Shown here: positions 40,686 to 50,139 of the stretch, one piece after another
Layout of the letters: each line of letters opens with the position of its first letter
Numbering within the stretch: the stretch's first letter is position 1
Source of the DNA: Pedobacter sp. ASV12
GTDB taxonomy: Bacteria > Bacteroidota > Bacteroidia > Sphingobacteriales > Sphingobacteriaceae
Reading direction: 5' to 3'
Length of the DNA: 64,000 bases
Assembly: GCF_016429155.1 (NCBI RefSeq)
Contig: NZ_JAELUC010000005.1
Location: forward strand, 21,795 to 85,794
Position numbers and translations under genes: made by a program
The notes under the pieces: model-generated
Databases searched by the model: none
What the model was told of the DNA's origin: nothing
The model's input: the letters and a program-made list of their open reading frames with translations, nothing else

Positions 40686-42094
40686 TATGCTGTTTCGCTG
40701 TCTTTAACTTTTACTATTTGGGCCATCATTTCGGCCTCTACTACTACTTTATCGCCAACCATGCCTACGCCCTTCATTTGGGCAATGCCCCTGCGCATGG
40801 GCTCCATCAGGTCGCACCTGAATATTAGGGTATCTCCAGGCAATACTTGTGCCCTAAAACGCACATTGTCTATTTTAAGGAAATAGGTTAGGTAGTTTCT
40901 TGGGTCGGGCACGGTGCTGAGCACCAAAATGCCACCCACTTGAGCCATCGATTCGATTTGTATTACCCCTGGCATTACCGGTGCACCCGGAAAATGCCCT
41001 TTAAAGAACTCTTCGTTCATGGTTACGTTCTTTACGCCAACCACGTGGGTTTTCGAAAGCTCTATAACTTTATCCACAAACAAGAACGGCTGCCTGTGCG
41101 GCAGGATATCCATTACCTGTACCACATCAAAAATAGGCTTGGTGTTGGGATCGTATACTTTTTGTATTTTTTTGCCTTTTTCCTTTTTAATGGCAGCCTT
41201 AATCCTTTTGGCAAAGGCAACGTTAGCGGCATGACCTGGCCTGGCCGCCATGATGTGGCCTTTCAGGTGAACGCCTACCAAAGCCAGATCGCCAATCATG
41301 TCTAACAGTTTATGACGGGCAGGCTCGTTTTGGTAACGGAGCTCCATGTTATTTAAAATACCTTGTGGCGCAACCTCGATGGCTTTTCTTTTAAAGATGG
41401 TGGCCAAATGGTCGAGCTCCTCACGGGTTACCTCCTTGTCAACAATAACGATGGCATTGTTCAGGTCGCCTCCTTTAATCAGGTTATTTTTAAGCTGGTA
41501 CTCCAGTTCGTGCAGAAAGCAGAAGGTACGGCACGAGGCGATTTCCTTCTTAAACTCTGCAATGCTCGAGATCCCGGCGTGCTGGCTGCCCAAAACCGGC
41601 GAATTGTAGTCGATCATGCAGGTAAAACGATAATCGTCAAGCGGCATGGCCACAATTTCTACCTTTCTGTCGGCCTCGGTATAGGTAATGTTATGTGGAA
41701 TGGTAAAATATTCTCTGTCGGCACTTTGCGAAACTACGCCCACCTCTTCCAAAGCCTCGATAAACTGAATGGCGCTGCCATCCATAATCGGGGTTTCGGG
41801 ACCGTCGAGCTTCAGCAACACGTTGTCTAGGTCCATGCCCACCAACGACGCCATAACGTGTTCTACGGTACTTACGCTTGCTCCGTTTTGGCTAATGGTA
41901 GTGCCACGGGCCGTATCGGTTACATTGTCGCAGTCGGCTTCAACAATCGGCTGACCTGGAAGGTCGATCCGCTGAAATTTAAACCCGTGGTTTTCTGGAG
42001 CGGGACAAAATGTTAACGTCACATTTGCACCAGTATGCAAGCCTACGCCTTTAACTGATATTTCGCCCTTTATCGTCTTTTGCTTAACGTTCAT
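40685..42094 (-). CDS. lpxC-fabZ: Bifunctional UDP-3-O-acyl-GlcNAc deacetylase / 3-hydroxyacyl-ACP dehydratase
   Basis: 469 residues with two complete enzymes fused. Residues about 1-300 are LpxC (GEISVKGVGLHTGANV, VSTVEHVMASLVGMD with a zinc His, GHIMAARPGHAANVAFAKRI). About 320-465 are FabZ (DVVQVMDILPHRQPFLFVDKV and GHFPGAPVMPGVIQIESMAQ, with the catalytic His and Glu). The fusion, known in Bacteroidota, pairs the committed step of lipid A with fatty-acid elongation. Shares one base with the ends of lpxD and lpxA. Confidence 0.96.
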   Translation of the reverse strand: MNVKQKTIKGEISVKGVGLHTGANVTLTFCPAPENHGFKFQRIDLPGQPIVEADCDNVTDTARGTTISQNGASVSTVEHVMASLVGMDLDNVLLKLDGPETPIMDGSAIQFIEALEEVGVVSQSADREYFTIPHNITYTEADRKVEIVAMPLDDYRFTCMIDYNSPVLGSQHAGISSIAEFKKEIASCRTFCFLHELEYQLKNNLIKGGDLNNAIVIVDKEVTREELDHLATIFKRKAIEVAPQGILNNMELRYQNEPARHKLLDMIGDLALVGVHLKGHIMAARPGHAANVAFAKRIKAAIKKEKGKKIQKVYDPNTKPIFDVVQVMDILPHRQPFLFVDKVIELSKTHVVGVKNVTMNEEFFKGHFPGAPVMPGVIQIESMAQVGGILVLSTVPDPRNYLTYFLKIDNVRFRAQVLPGDTLIFRCDLMEPMRRGIAQMKGVGMVGDKVVVEAEMMAQIVKVKDSETA

Positions 42095-43167
42095 TATCTA
42101 TTCTGTGTTGTCGTAATCTGTTCGATGAGCGCATTAAGTTCAGCAATTTTGGCCTCTAATTCGCGTACCCGTTTTTCTACCTCGGGCAGCTTCTTAAATA
42201 TAACGGTAGAACGCATCCATTCTTTTAACGGCTGCGCCGGACTTCCGTGCCATTGTTTATTGTCTTCTGTATTGAAATTGATCCCGGCTTGTGCACCCAC
42301 TTGTGTGCCTTTGCCCAAATTCAAGTGGCCCGCAATGCCTACCTGGCCTCCGATTACCGAATTATCGCCAAGTTTGGTGCTGCCCGAAATGCCGCTCTGT
42401 GCCGCCACCACCGAGTGTGCGCCCACATCAACATTGTGCGCAATTTGGATCAGGTTGTCGAGCTTGGCGCCTTTACGGATAAAGGTAGAGCCCATAGTGG
42501 CCCTATCTATGGTGGTATTGGCCCCAATTTCTACGTCATCTTCAACCACTACATTGCCAATCTGGGCAATTTTATTGTAGGTACCATCGGGCTGGGGCGC
42601 AAAGCCAAAGCCATCGCTGCCAATTACCGCATTGGCATGAATGGTTATGCGATTGCCCAAAATGGTACGGTTGTATATTTTAACGCCGGGATAAAGCATT
42701 ACATCATTGCCAATCTGGGTGTCGGCACCGATATAAGCCTGGGTATAGATTTTGCAGTTATCGCCAATCACCACGTTTTCTTCGATGGTACAAAAGGCCC
42801 CGATATAAACGTTCTTGCCAATTTTTGCCGAAGGATGTATAAAACAAGGCTGATCGATGCCTGGTGTGGTGCGGTCTTGGTTAACTACTTCGTTGTATTT
42901 TTCTAAAAGGATAGAAAAAGAGCTGTAAGGATCCTTTACCTTGATCAGCGTACAATTTACGGGCTGCGCGGGCACAAAATCCCTCGATACGATCACTACA
43001 GAAGCCTGTGTAGTGTACAAGTAGCTTTCGTACTTGGGGTTGGATAAAAAGCATAGCGAACCAGCACCTCCACTTTCTATTTTGGAGAGCTCTTTGACCG
43101 TAGCGGTCTCATCTCCTTCAATAGTTCCATCTAAAAATTCGCTTATCTGCTTGGCAGTAAATTGCAT
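42094..43167 (-). CDS. lpxD: UDP-3-O-(3-hydroxyacyl)glucosamine N-acyltransferase
   Basis: 357 residues: an N-terminal uridine-binding domain (about 1-100), a hexapeptide left-handed helix (about 110-320) and a C-terminal coiled coil ([24 protein letters not shown]). Catalytic His in [19 protein letters not shown]. Third step of lipid A synthesis. First gene of the lpxD-lpxC/fabZ-lpxA operon; a textbook promoter ends only 4 bp before the ATG. Confidence 0.96.
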   Translation of the reverse strand: MQFTAKQISEFLDGTIEGDETATVKELSKIESGGAGSLCFLSNPKYESYLYTTQASVVIVSRDFVPAQPVNCTLIKVKDPYSSFSILLEKYNEVVNQDRTTPGIDQPCFIHPSAKIGKNVYIGAFCTIEENVVIGDNCKIYTQAYIGADTQIGNDVMLYPGVKIYNRTILGNRITIHANAVIGSDGFGFAPQPDGTYNKIAQIGNVVVEDDVEIGANTTIDRATMGSTFIRKGAKLDNLIQIAHNVDVGAHSVVAAQSGISGSTKLGDNSVIGGQVGIAGHLNLGKGTQVGAQAGINFNTEDNKQWHGSPAQPLKEWMRSTVIFKKLPEVEKRVRELEAKIAELNALIEQITTTQNR

Positions 43168-43171
43168 CTTA

Positions 43172-43202
43172 CAAAGTTAAATGTTAAATTGATATGAACA
43201 AA
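43172..43202 (-). promoter_or_regulatory. Promoter of the lpxD-lpxC/fabZ-lpxA operon
   Basis: Minus strand: TTTG (43202-43199), 19-bp spacer, TAACTTTG (43179-43172), both exact consensus matches. The lpxD ATG begins 4 bp after the -7 box, so the transcript should have almost no 5' leader. Confidence 0.75.
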
Positions 43203-43276
43203 TAAACAACGGCTGTTAATTGTTACAAGGATAAGACAAAAACGGCTTTTGCGCCCTTTAATTTTGTTAAAAAATG

Positions 43277-44500
43277 CTAAATGCCTCTCACGTAACAAAG
43301 AATATGTTTTTTTACCGTCTTATCCAAAGATTCTAAGTTAGATAAATCCGAGGCTTTTGCAATATCAACCAGCTCATTATTCTTCATCAAGATGTTAATA
43401 TTGCTATTGCCTGCGTTGTAAGCTCTGTTTCTGATGGTATCGGTAAATACAAAATAGGCTACGTCGTCTTCGTCTACATGCAGGGCCAGCATGGTTTTAT
43501 CGGCCAGCGCGGCTATCCTTTCTGGAGCAGGCTCGGCATTGCTGATCTCTACCTTATACAGCTTGCGGGCATTGAGCATTTGACACAAACGCGACAAAAT
43601 CGGGTCGTCGTGGTCGGCCCAAACCTTTACCGAGGCGTAGATATCCTGGTCGTCGAGCTTGGCAAACTGCTGCAGATGGATTTCGTCGTCAAAGAAGTTG
43701 AGTTCGGTAATATCGTTCTGCAGAAAATGCTGCAGCGCCGGCGTGGCAAAAAGCTCGACCCCGCCAGAAGCCAGCTCTTTGGCCCTTTCCAAGATCTTTA
43801 CCAACAGCTGTTCGCCGGCAATGACGGTTTTGTGCAGGTAAACCTGCCAATACATCAGCCTGCGGGCAATCAGGAATTTTTCGATCGAATAAATGCCCTT
43901 CTCCTCAATCACCAGCTGATCGTCAACCACGTTGAACATTTTAATGATGCGGTCGAAACTGATCACCCCTTCGCTTACCCCGGTAAAAAAGCTGTCGCGG
44001 TTCAGGTAATCCATGCGGTCGAGGTCTAACTGGCCAGAAATCAGCTGGCAAAAGAAGCGGCGGTGGTATTTGCCCCTGAAAATATGGATGGCGGTAGTGA
44101 GCTGCCCGTCAAACTCCTCGTTCAGCTGGTCCATCATCAGCATCGAAATATCTTCGTGCATCACGCCGGTAATGAGCGTATGCTCCAGTGCATGCGAAAA
44201 AGGACCGTGTCCTATATCGTGTAGCAAAATGGCGATGGTGGCGGCCTCTTCCTCTTCAAAACTGATGTGATGGCCCTTGCTGCGCAGCACTTCTATGGCC
44301 AGGCCCATCAGGTGCATGGCGCCCAACGCGTGGTGAAAACGGGTATGCAAAGCGCCGGGATATACCAAGTGGGTCATTCCCAATTGCTTGATGTACCTGA
44401 GCCGCTGAAAATACGGATGGGAAATGAGGTCATAAATCAACGCCGATGGGATGCTGATGAAGCCGTACACCGGGTCGTTTATTATTTTCTTTTTATTCAA
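43277..44500 (-). CDS. HD-domain phosphohydrolase (dGTPase-like)
   Basis: 407 residues. The HD superfamily metal set is present: TRFHHALGAMHLM, LLHDIGHGPFSHALEH and LDLDRMDYLNRDSFFTG, the pattern of SAMHD1/dGTPase-like proteins. The N-terminus KIINDPVYGFISIPS matches homologues. The start codon is TTG; an in-frame TGA lies two codons upstream, so no earlier start is possible. A TAATTTTG box lies only 4 bp upstream. Likely substrate is a deoxynucleotide triphosphate or another phosphoester. Confidence 0.88.
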   Translation of the reverse strand: MNKKKIINDPVYGFISIPSALIYDLISHPYFQRLRYIKQLGMTHLVYPGALHTRFHHALGAMHLMGLAIEVLRSKGHHISFEEEEAATIAILLHDIGHGPFSHALEHTLITGVMHEDISMLMMDQLNEEFDGQLTTAIHIFRGKYHRRFFCQLISGQLDLDRMDYLNRDSFFTGVSEGVISFDRIIKMFNVVDDQLVIEEKGIYSIEKFLIARRLMYWQVYLHKTVIAGEQLLVKILERAKELASGGVELFATPALQHFLQNDITELNFFDDEIHLQQFAKLDDQDIYASVKVWADHDDPILSRLCQMLNARKLYKVEISNAEPAPERIAALADKTMLALHVDEDDVAYFVFTDTIRNRAYNAGNSNINILMKNNELVDIAKASDLSNLESLDKTVKKHILCYVRGI

Positions 44501-44600
44501 TTCTCAAAATTAAATTATACGGTACAAAAATTGCTATTTTTATCGATAGTAAAAAGCCTAGCGCTTTGAATGGAATTAATTTACATAAAAAACAGATATA

Positions 44601-46154
44601 ATGCAGGAAACCAAAATTCTATGGGCCGACGACGAAATCAACTTGCTGAAGCCACACATTCTGCTGCTGAACGAAAAAGGCTATCAGGTAACTACGTTTA
44701 CCAATGGCAACGATGCGCTGGAGGCCTTTGGAAAGGAACATTTCGACCTTGTGTTTTTAGACGAGAACATGCCTGGAATGAGCGGATTGGAAACGCTTTC
44801 TGCCATCAAAAACATCCGGTCTGATGTGCCTGTGGTACTGATTACCAAAAGCGAAGAAGAAAACCTGATGGAAGACGCCATCGGTTCGAAAATAGACGAC
44901 TACCTGATCAAGCCGGTTAATCCGAAGCAGGTTTTGCTCACCATCAAGAAAATTATCGACAACAAACGCCTGGTGAGCGAGCGTACCTCATCGGCCTACC
45001 AGCAGGATTTTAGGCGTTTGGGCATGACCTTAAACGACAAGCTGAGCTATGAAGAATGGGTAGAGGTTTATAAAAAATTGGTTTTTTGGGAACTGGAACT
45101 CGAAAAGCTCGACGATCCGCAAATGCATGAGATTTTGACCATGCAAAAATCGGAGGCCAACATGCAGTTCTCTAAATTTATTGAAAACCATTATTTGGAT
45201 TGGGTAAACGGCAAGGGAAACCCGCCATTGTTATCCAACGAGCTACTGAAAAAGAAGGTTTTTCCGTTAATCAACAGCACGACCCCCGTGTTCTTTATTT
45301 TGATAGACAACCTGAGGTACGACCAATGGAAAATCATCAATCCGCTGATTACCGAATATTTCCGCCTCGAAGAAGAAGATACCTATTCGAGTATTTTGCC
45401 TACGGCTACCCAATATGCCCGTAATGCCATTTTTTCGGGCCTGATGCCTTTAGAAATGGAGAAGCGTTTTCCGGCGCTGTGGCAAAACGACGACGACGAA
45501 GGGGGCAAAAACCTGCACGAAGAAACGTTTTTGGGCGAGCAGATCAAGCGCATCCTGCGCAAGGACTGCAAATTCAGCTACCATAAGATCTTGACTTTCG
45601 ACCAGGGGAAAGAGCTTACCGAACAGGTAAACAACCTGATGCAAAACGAGTTTAATGCCCTGGTTTACAACTTTGTGGATATGCTTTCGCATGCCCGTAC
45701 CGATATGCAGATGATCCGCGAGCTGGCCAACGACGATGCCGCCTACCGTTCTTTGACCTTGTCGTGGTTCGAGCACTCGCCTTTGCTAGACCTGCTTAAA
45801 AAAATCGCTCAAAAACGGGTAAAACTGATCATTACAACAGATCATGGTACCATTAGGGTAAAGCATCCGAGCAAGGTAATCGGCGATAGGAATACCAATA
45901 CCAACCTGCGCTACAAACAGGGGCGCAACCTTAATTTTAATCCGAAAGAGGTGTTCCTGATCAAAAATCCGCACGAGGCGCAATTGCCGAAGATCAACAT
46001 CAGCTCCAACTATATTTTTGCCAAGGAAGACCAGTATTTCGTTTACCAGAACAACTACAACCAGTTTGTGAACTATTACAACGAAACCTTCCAGCACGGG
46101 GGCATTTCGCTGGAGGAGATGATCATTCCGGTTGTCACGTATAGTTCGAGGTAG
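44601..46154 (+). CDS. porX: PorX-type response regulator with PglZ domain
   Basis: 517 residues: a CheY-like receiver (about 1-125; phospho-acceptor Asp in LVFLDENMPGMSGLE, invariant Lys in YLIKPVNP), a linker, and a PglZ alkaline-phosphatase-like domain (about 200-517; FFILIDNLRYDQWKII, TATQYARNAIFSGLMP, KLIITTDHGTIRV). This architecture is PorX, which works with the sensor PorY to switch on type IX secretion genes and can hydrolyse nucleotide second messengers. Many exported proteins in this window could be T9SS clients, but porY and the por/gld genes are elsewhere. A hairpin with an imperfect 11-bp stem (46169-46201) follows. Confidence 0.94.
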   Translation: MQETKILWADDEINLLKPHILLLNEKGYQVTTFTNGNDALEAFGKEHFDLVFLDENMPGMSGLETLSAIKNIRSDVPVVLITKSEEENLMEDAIGSKIDDYLIKPVNPKQVLLTIKKIIDNKRLVSERTSSAYQQDFRRLGMTLNDKLSYEEWVEVYKKLVFWELELEKLDDPQMHEILTMQKSEANMQFSKFIENHYLDWVNGKGNPPLLSNELLKKKVFPLINSTTPVFFILIDNLRYDQWKIINPLITEYFRLEEEDTYSSILPTATQYARNAIFSGLMPLEMEKRFPALWQNDDDEGGKNLHEETFLGEQIKRILRKDCKFSYHKILTFDQGKELTEQVNNLMQNEFNALVYNFVDMLSHARTDMQMIRELANDDAAYRSLTLSWFEHSPLLDLLKKIAQKRVKLIITTDHGTIRVKHPSKVIGDRNTNTNLRYKQGRNLNFNPKEVFLIKNPHEAQLPKINISSNYIFAKEDQYFVYQNNYNQFVNYYNETFQHGGISLEEMIIPVVTYSSR

Positions 46155-46168
46155 TCCTATCTTATTCT

Positions 46169-46201
46169 ACCACCTCAGACATCTTAGATTTCTGAGGCGG
46201 T
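46169..46201. terminator. Imperfect hairpin after porX
   Basis: ACC-A-CCTCAGA (46169-46179) and TCTGAGG-C-GGT (46191-46201) pair with one A-C mismatch around an 11-base loop. No T-run; a weak terminator or an mRNA-end structure. Confidence 0.35.
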
Positions 46202-46206
46202 AATAT

Positions 46207-46214
46207 TATCTTTG
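46207..46214 (+). promoter_or_regulatory. -7 box (TATCTTTG) before tsaE
   Basis: Exact TAnnTTTG match 4 bp before the tsaE ATG. No clear -33 TTTG at the expected distance. If used, the transcript would be leaderless. Confidence 0.35.
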
Positions 46215-46218
46215 CTGC

Positions 46219-46647
46219 ATGAACACTTCCATTACCATCGATAGCATTAACGAATTGGGCATCGTAGCCGAGCAATTGCTCGGTTTTGCCAATGGCGAGC
46301 GTTTTTTTGTTTTTGAAGGCGATATGGCCGCGGGCAAAACCACTTTCATCAAATCGCTTTGCCAGGCCCTGGGCATAACCGATGTGGTGAGCAGCCCTAC
46401 ATTTTCTATCGTTAACGAATACGAAAGCCCTGCCGGGCCGGTTTACCATTTCGATTTTTACCGCCTAAAAAACCTGCAAGAGGCTTTTGACATCGGCTAC
46501 GAAGAGTATTTTTACAGCGGCAACTATTGCTTGGTAGAGTGGCCACAAAAAGTAGCCGAGCTTTTGCCCGATCGTTACATCAAGGTAGCCATCTCCATTA
46601 CGGGCAACGAGCAGCGCCACTTCGATTTGGAGCGCATAGGCGCCTAA
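46219..46647 (+). CDS. tsaE: tRNA threonylcarbamoyladenosine biosynthesis ATPase
   Basis: 142 residues, full length. P-loop GDMAAGKTTFIK, switch region DVVSSPTFSIVNEYES, and VYHFDFYRL with the conserved Asp/Tyr-Arg of TsaE. Works with TsaB, TsaC and TsaD to put t6A on tRNAs that read ANN codons. Lies between porX and ald, an arrangement I recall from other Bacteroidota. Confidence 0.95.
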   Translation: MNTSITIDSINELGIVAEQLLGFANGERFFVFEGDMAAGKTTFIKSLCQALGITDVVSSPTFSIVNEYESPAGPVYHFDFYRLKNLQEAFDIGYEEYFYSGNYCLVEWPQKVAELLPDRYIKVAISITGNEQRHFDLERIGA

Positions 46648-46757
46648 AACCATTGCCGGTTTTGTCAGGGGTAACTCTTTTCTATGTATTTCATTGTGAG
46701 CTATTCGCAGATTTTGCGTAACTTCAAGCACCTAAATAAAAAACTACCCAACTTATC

Positions 46758-47984
46758 ATGGCTACAGGATTACGTGAAGGCATGGCTGCCATAGCCCAAA
46801 GAGGCTTGATGCAGCCCCAGGAGTCAATGTTAGAAACCAACAAGAAGAGCAACAGTTTATACATCGGTATCCCCAAAGAAATTTCCTTTCAAGAGTGCAG
46901 GATAGCGCTTACGCCCTTATCGGTAGCCCTTTTGGTAAACAATGGACACCGGGTGGTTATCGAATCGGGAGCCGGCAACGGCGCCAACTTTACCGACAAG
47001 GATTACAGTGAGCAGGGCGCACAGATTTCGTTCAGCAAGAAAGACGTGTACGCCGCCGACATCATCGTTAAAATAGCCCCGCCTACTTTAGAAGAAATCG
47101 GTTTGATGCACAAAGGCCAGACCTTGATTTCGGCCCTGCAGATCGGCACCTTAAAAGAGGCCAATCTCAAGGCCATCCTCCATAAAAAAATCAATGCGCT
47201 TTGCTTCGAAAACCTGCGCGACGAAGGCAATGTGCTGAGCGTGGTGCGCGCCATGGGCGAAATTGTAGGGTCGGCTTCTATTTTCATCGCCGCAGAGTAC
47301 CTGAGTTCGGCCTTTGGCGGCAAGGGCCTGATGCTGGGCGGCTTTACGGGTGTACCACCTACCGAGATCGTGATTTTGGGTGCCGGAACTGTTGGCGAAT
47401 ATGCCGCGCGCACGGCGCTTTCGCTGGGTGCAGAGGTGAAGGTTTTTGACAGTTCGATATTTAAGCTCCGCCGTTTGCAGAACAACTTGGGCAGCCGCGT
47501 TTTTACCTCGGTTATGCAACCCATTGTGCTGGCCAAGGCCATTACTACCTGCGATGTGGTAATTGGCGCCATCCGTTCGCAGCACGGCCGCAGCCCCTGC
47601 TTGGTGATGGAAGAAACCGTTAGCCGCATGAAACCCCATTCGGTAGTGGTTGATGTAAGCATTGACCAGGGTGGCTGTTTTGAAACTTCGGAAGTAACCA
47701 ACCACAAAGACCCGGTTTTTATCAAACACGACGTGATCCATTACTGCGTGCCCAATATTGCCTCGAGGGTGCCCCGCACGGCATCTTATGCCCTAACCAA
47801 CATCTTTGCCCCTATTTTGATTGACATTGGCGAAATGGGTGGCCTGATGAACATGGCATGGAACAGGCCCGGCATCCGCGAAGCGCTGTACTGCTACCAG
47901 GGCCATTTAACCAATAAAGACCTGGCCAATATGTATAATTTGCCGTTCAAAGATCTGGAACTGCTCGTGGTGGCCAATCAATAA
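46758..47984 (+). CDS. ald: Alanine dehydrogenase
   Basis: 408 residues. The N-terminal catalytic part has IGIPKEISFQECRIALTP and a lysine-bearing region; the NAD-binding Rossmann has VILGAGTVGEYAARTALSLGAEVKVFDSS (here EIVILGAGTVGEYAAR). Interconverts alanine and pyruvate plus ammonia. The N-terminal extension before the catalytic part (MATGLREGMAAIAQRG) is typical of the Bacteroidota form. The next gene starts 2 bp after its stop. Confidence 0.93.
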   Translation: MATGLREGMAAIAQRGLMQPQESMLETNKKSNSLYIGIPKEISFQECRIALTPLSVALLVNNGHRVVIESGAGNGANFTDKDYSEQGAQISFSKKDVYAADIIVKIAPPTLEEIGLMHKGQTLISALQIGTLKEANLKAILHKKINALCFENLRDEGNVLSVVRAMGEIVGSASIFIAAEYLSSAFGGKGLMLGGFTGVPPTEIVILGAGTVGEYAARTALSLGAEVKVFDSSIFKLRRLQNNLGSRVFTSVMQPIVLAKAITTCDVVIGAIRSQHGRSPCLVMEETVSRMKPHSVVVDVSIDQGGCFETSEVTNHKDPVFIKHDVIHYCVPNIASRVPRTASYALTNIFAPILIDIGEMGGLMNMAWNRPGIREALYCYQGHLTNKDLANMYNLPFKDLELLVVANQ

Positions 47985-47986
47985 TT

Positions 47987-48670
47987 ATGAAACGACTTTT
48001 ATCGCTGGCCCTGATGGCCGCCTGCTTAAGCTCCTGCGCCCAAAAGAATGCGCAAAACCCCTACGGCCTGGCCATTGTAAGCAATTACAAAACCTACAAG
48101 GCCGATTTAAAGGCCCACCCCAACAACGAGCTGGTCGAAATCAAGAAAGCCATCCCATCGGTGGTGCTCGATATCAGGTATGCTACCCGCAACAACTTTA
48201 TGCAACAGGCAATGTACAAGCAGGCGCGGGCCTTTGCACGCAAGCCCGTGGTTGAGCAGCTGAAAAAGATACAGACCATCCTCAACAAAAAAGGCTATGG
48301 CTTAAAGATTTTTGACGGCTACAGGCCCTACGCCATTACCATGGCCTTTTACCAGAAGGCCAGCGACAAGAACTTTGTGGCCAACCCCAACAAAGGCTCT
48401 AAGCATAACCGCGGCTGCGCGGTAGACCTGACCATCATAGACCTGAAAACTGGCAAAGACGTACCCATGCCAACCCCTTACGACAGCTTTGCGCCCGAAG
48501 CCGCGCCACGCTACCAAAAGCTGCCTGCCAACGTAATTAAAAACCGCGATTTTTTGATTGCCATCATGCAGGCCAACGGTTTTAAGGTTATTTACAACGA
48601 ATGGTGGCATTTCGATTTTAACGGCTGGCAGGAATACGATTTGATGGATATTCCGTTTGAGCAGCTTTAA
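47987..48670 (+). CDS. M15-family D-Ala-D-Ala dipeptidase (VanX/DdpX-like), lipoprotein
   Basis: 227 residues with a lipoprotein signal (lipobox LSSC). Zinc site of M15 dipeptidases: SKHNRGCAVDLT (SxHxxGxAxD) and NEWWHFDF (ExxH). Such enzymes hydrolyse D-alanyl-D-alanine; in a non-resistant strain the role is likely peptidoglycan recycling. It is 2 bp after ald, whose product handles L-alanine, so a functional link through alanine is possible. Confidence 0.92.
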   Translation: MKRLLSLALMAACLSSCAQKNAQNPYGLAIVSNYKTYKADLKAHPNNELVEIKKAIPSVVLDIRYATRNNFMQQAMYKQARAFARKPVVEQLKKIQTILNKKGYGLKIFDGYRPYAITMAFYQKASDKNFVANPNKGSKHNRGCAVDLTIIDLKTGKDVPMPTPYDSFAPEAAPRYQKLPANVIKNRDFLIAIMQANGFKVIYNEWWHFDFNGWQEYDLMDIPFEQL

Positions 48671-48855
48671 GCCGCGTGCACAACCGGCCACAACCATGTT
48701 GCCGTCTGTTTGGTTTCGCCAAACCCAATCTGCTTACCCTTAATAACCTGGGCATTACCCGAAATTATTTGTTCATAATCTTTGCTTTTTTGGATTCTTT
48801 TTAAGTTTTATATAGCTTGGAATTTAAGTAAAACAAACGCTCAACTATAAAGCTC

Positions 48856-49920
48856 TTGATTAGATTCATAACAATAAACGAACTTAAAGAACTTCTTGAT
48901 GAATTTCTAAACCGCTGGCCAATCGATAAATTAGAAGCTCTAACTCTGCAAGAGTATGTAGGCGTTAATAACAAGGACACCTTTTGCCAATGGGTTGAAA
49001 CTAGAACAAGGATGTTGGGAAGCATAAAGGGTCTAACATCAATTAAGTTTGGGATTTACGAAAGGACAAATTCTGCTAAAACCCCAAAAAATTATAAAAA
49101 CGATGAAAAATACTCTTGGTTAAAAGCTTATGGTAACGACAGAAAAACTGCTTTTGACAACGTAAAAAGAGACATCATTAAAGTCATAAAGCTCTCTGAA
49201 ATTGGCGGTTTTGACCAGATCGATCATATACGTCTACCTGACCTATTTAAATGGAAAGTAGCTTTTTTATATTCTAATGAAAGACTCATCCCGATTTATA
49301 AACGCGATGTTTTATTTAAGATCGCAGATTATTTTGGTTTGCAGGTAGGCAAGAGCACTACTATCTCGGAAATACAGACATTAATGATGATGAATAAGCC
49401 CGCGCACTTGGATGTGTATGCTTTTATGCGAAAGCTTTATGACCAGTTTGGGGACAGGAAGGAAAGAAAAGAAATTATCGCGAACACAAGCACGCGAATA
49501 CCAAGAACAAAAAGACGAGCAACAGGAACAAAAGACATAGCTCCACAGGTGAGAACCGTAACCCGTTCTTACATCGCAGAACAACGACATAATAAAATTC
49601 AGGAAGCACTTAAAGCTCAATTAATAGAGCAATTTGGAGAGGAAAATGTCCTGTTGGAAGAAAATCATGTCGATGTAAAGCTAATCCAACCGGATTTTAT
49701 TTCGTTTTACGAAGTTAAATCCTCTCCTTACGCATCACAATGTATAAAGGAAGCACTAGGACAAGTCCTATTATATTCGTCCAATGATGAAGACAAGAGG
49801 AAAAAAAACCATATTGTTGTAGGTCAGTATCCTGCTACAGCCAATGATGAAAAATATATTAACTTTCTAAAAGAAAACCTAAAGATTGATTTTGAATATC
49901 TAAACGTGGAAATCATATAA
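48856..49920 (+). CDS. Putative restriction-type nuclease: McrB-like N-terminal domain plus PD-(D/E)XK nuclease
   Basis: 354 residues, markedly more AT-rich than its neighbours, consistent with recent transfer. The only in-frame start before the conserved N-terminus is TTG at 48856. Residues about 25-160 (LQEYVGVNNKDTFCQWVE, LGSIKG..IKFGIYE, YSWLKAYGNDRKTAFDNV) resemble a domain found at the N-terminus of some McrB-type GTPases. Residues about 245-310 hold a PD-(D/E)XK motif: QPDFISFYEVKSSP with D280, E286, K288, then IKEALGQVLLYS. Predicted DNA-cleaving, perhaps against modified or phage DNA. No methylase, McrBC partner or toxin gene is adjacent, so it would act alone. Confidence 0.72.
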   Translation: MIRFITINELKELLDEFLNRWPIDKLEALTLQEYVGVNNKDTFCQWVETRTRMLGSIKGLTSIKFGIYERTNSAKTPKNYKNDEKYSWLKAYGNDRKTAFDNVKRDIIKVIKLSEIGGFDQIDHIRLPDLFKWKVAFLYSNERLIPIYKRDVLFKIADYFGLQVGKSTTISEIQTLMMMNKPAHLDVYAFMRKLYDQFGDRKERKEIIANTSTRIPRTKRRATGTKDIAPQVRTVTRSYIAEQRHNKIQEALKAQLIEQFGEENVLLEENHVDVKLIQPDFISFYEVKSSPYASQCIKEALGQVLLYSSNDEDKRKKNHIVVGQYPATANDEKYINFLKENLKIDFEYLNVEII

Positions 49921-49959
49921 TAGATATATTCCGGGGTTTTTACTTAGATCAACTGAGCA

Positions 49960-50139
49960 TTAAATAATTATCTTATTAACCACTACTTTTGTCCAAACTT
50001 TCTCGTTATTTGATATAGGCAACCGCCTATTCATTAACCATGTAGAGCCTAGCATCCTTAAAGCCAAAAACATAAAAGCCTCATGCAATGCAAAAACAAG
50101 CTTTTTAGACTTAAATAATGAGATCCCTAATATCCTCAT
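49960..50139 (-). CDS. Small hydrophobic protein, third ORF of the GG-peptide chain
   Basis: 59 residues, ATG overlapping the previous stop in ATGA. Sequence starts MRILGISLFKSKKLVFALHE, then a hydrophobic helix (FMFLALRML) and a basic segment (MNRRL). The middle weakly recalls the small B2 leader-binding proteins of lasso clusters, but too weakly to name it. It may also be a spurious frame: the region is AT-rich and the call rests on the 4-base overlap and position. Confidence 0.35.
   Translation of the reverse strand: MRILGISLFKSKKLVFALHEAFMFLALRMLGSTWLMNRRLPISNNEKVWTKVVVNKIII

Noticed and set aside
47003..47725. 240-residue minus-strand ORF opposite ald
   Set aside because: Antisense shadow caused by codon bias; no recognisable motif.
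48671..48855. tRNA, attachment site or integrase next to the accessory nuclease
   Set aside because: Looked for a tRNA cloverleaf or flanking direct repeats bounding the AT-rich block; none seen.
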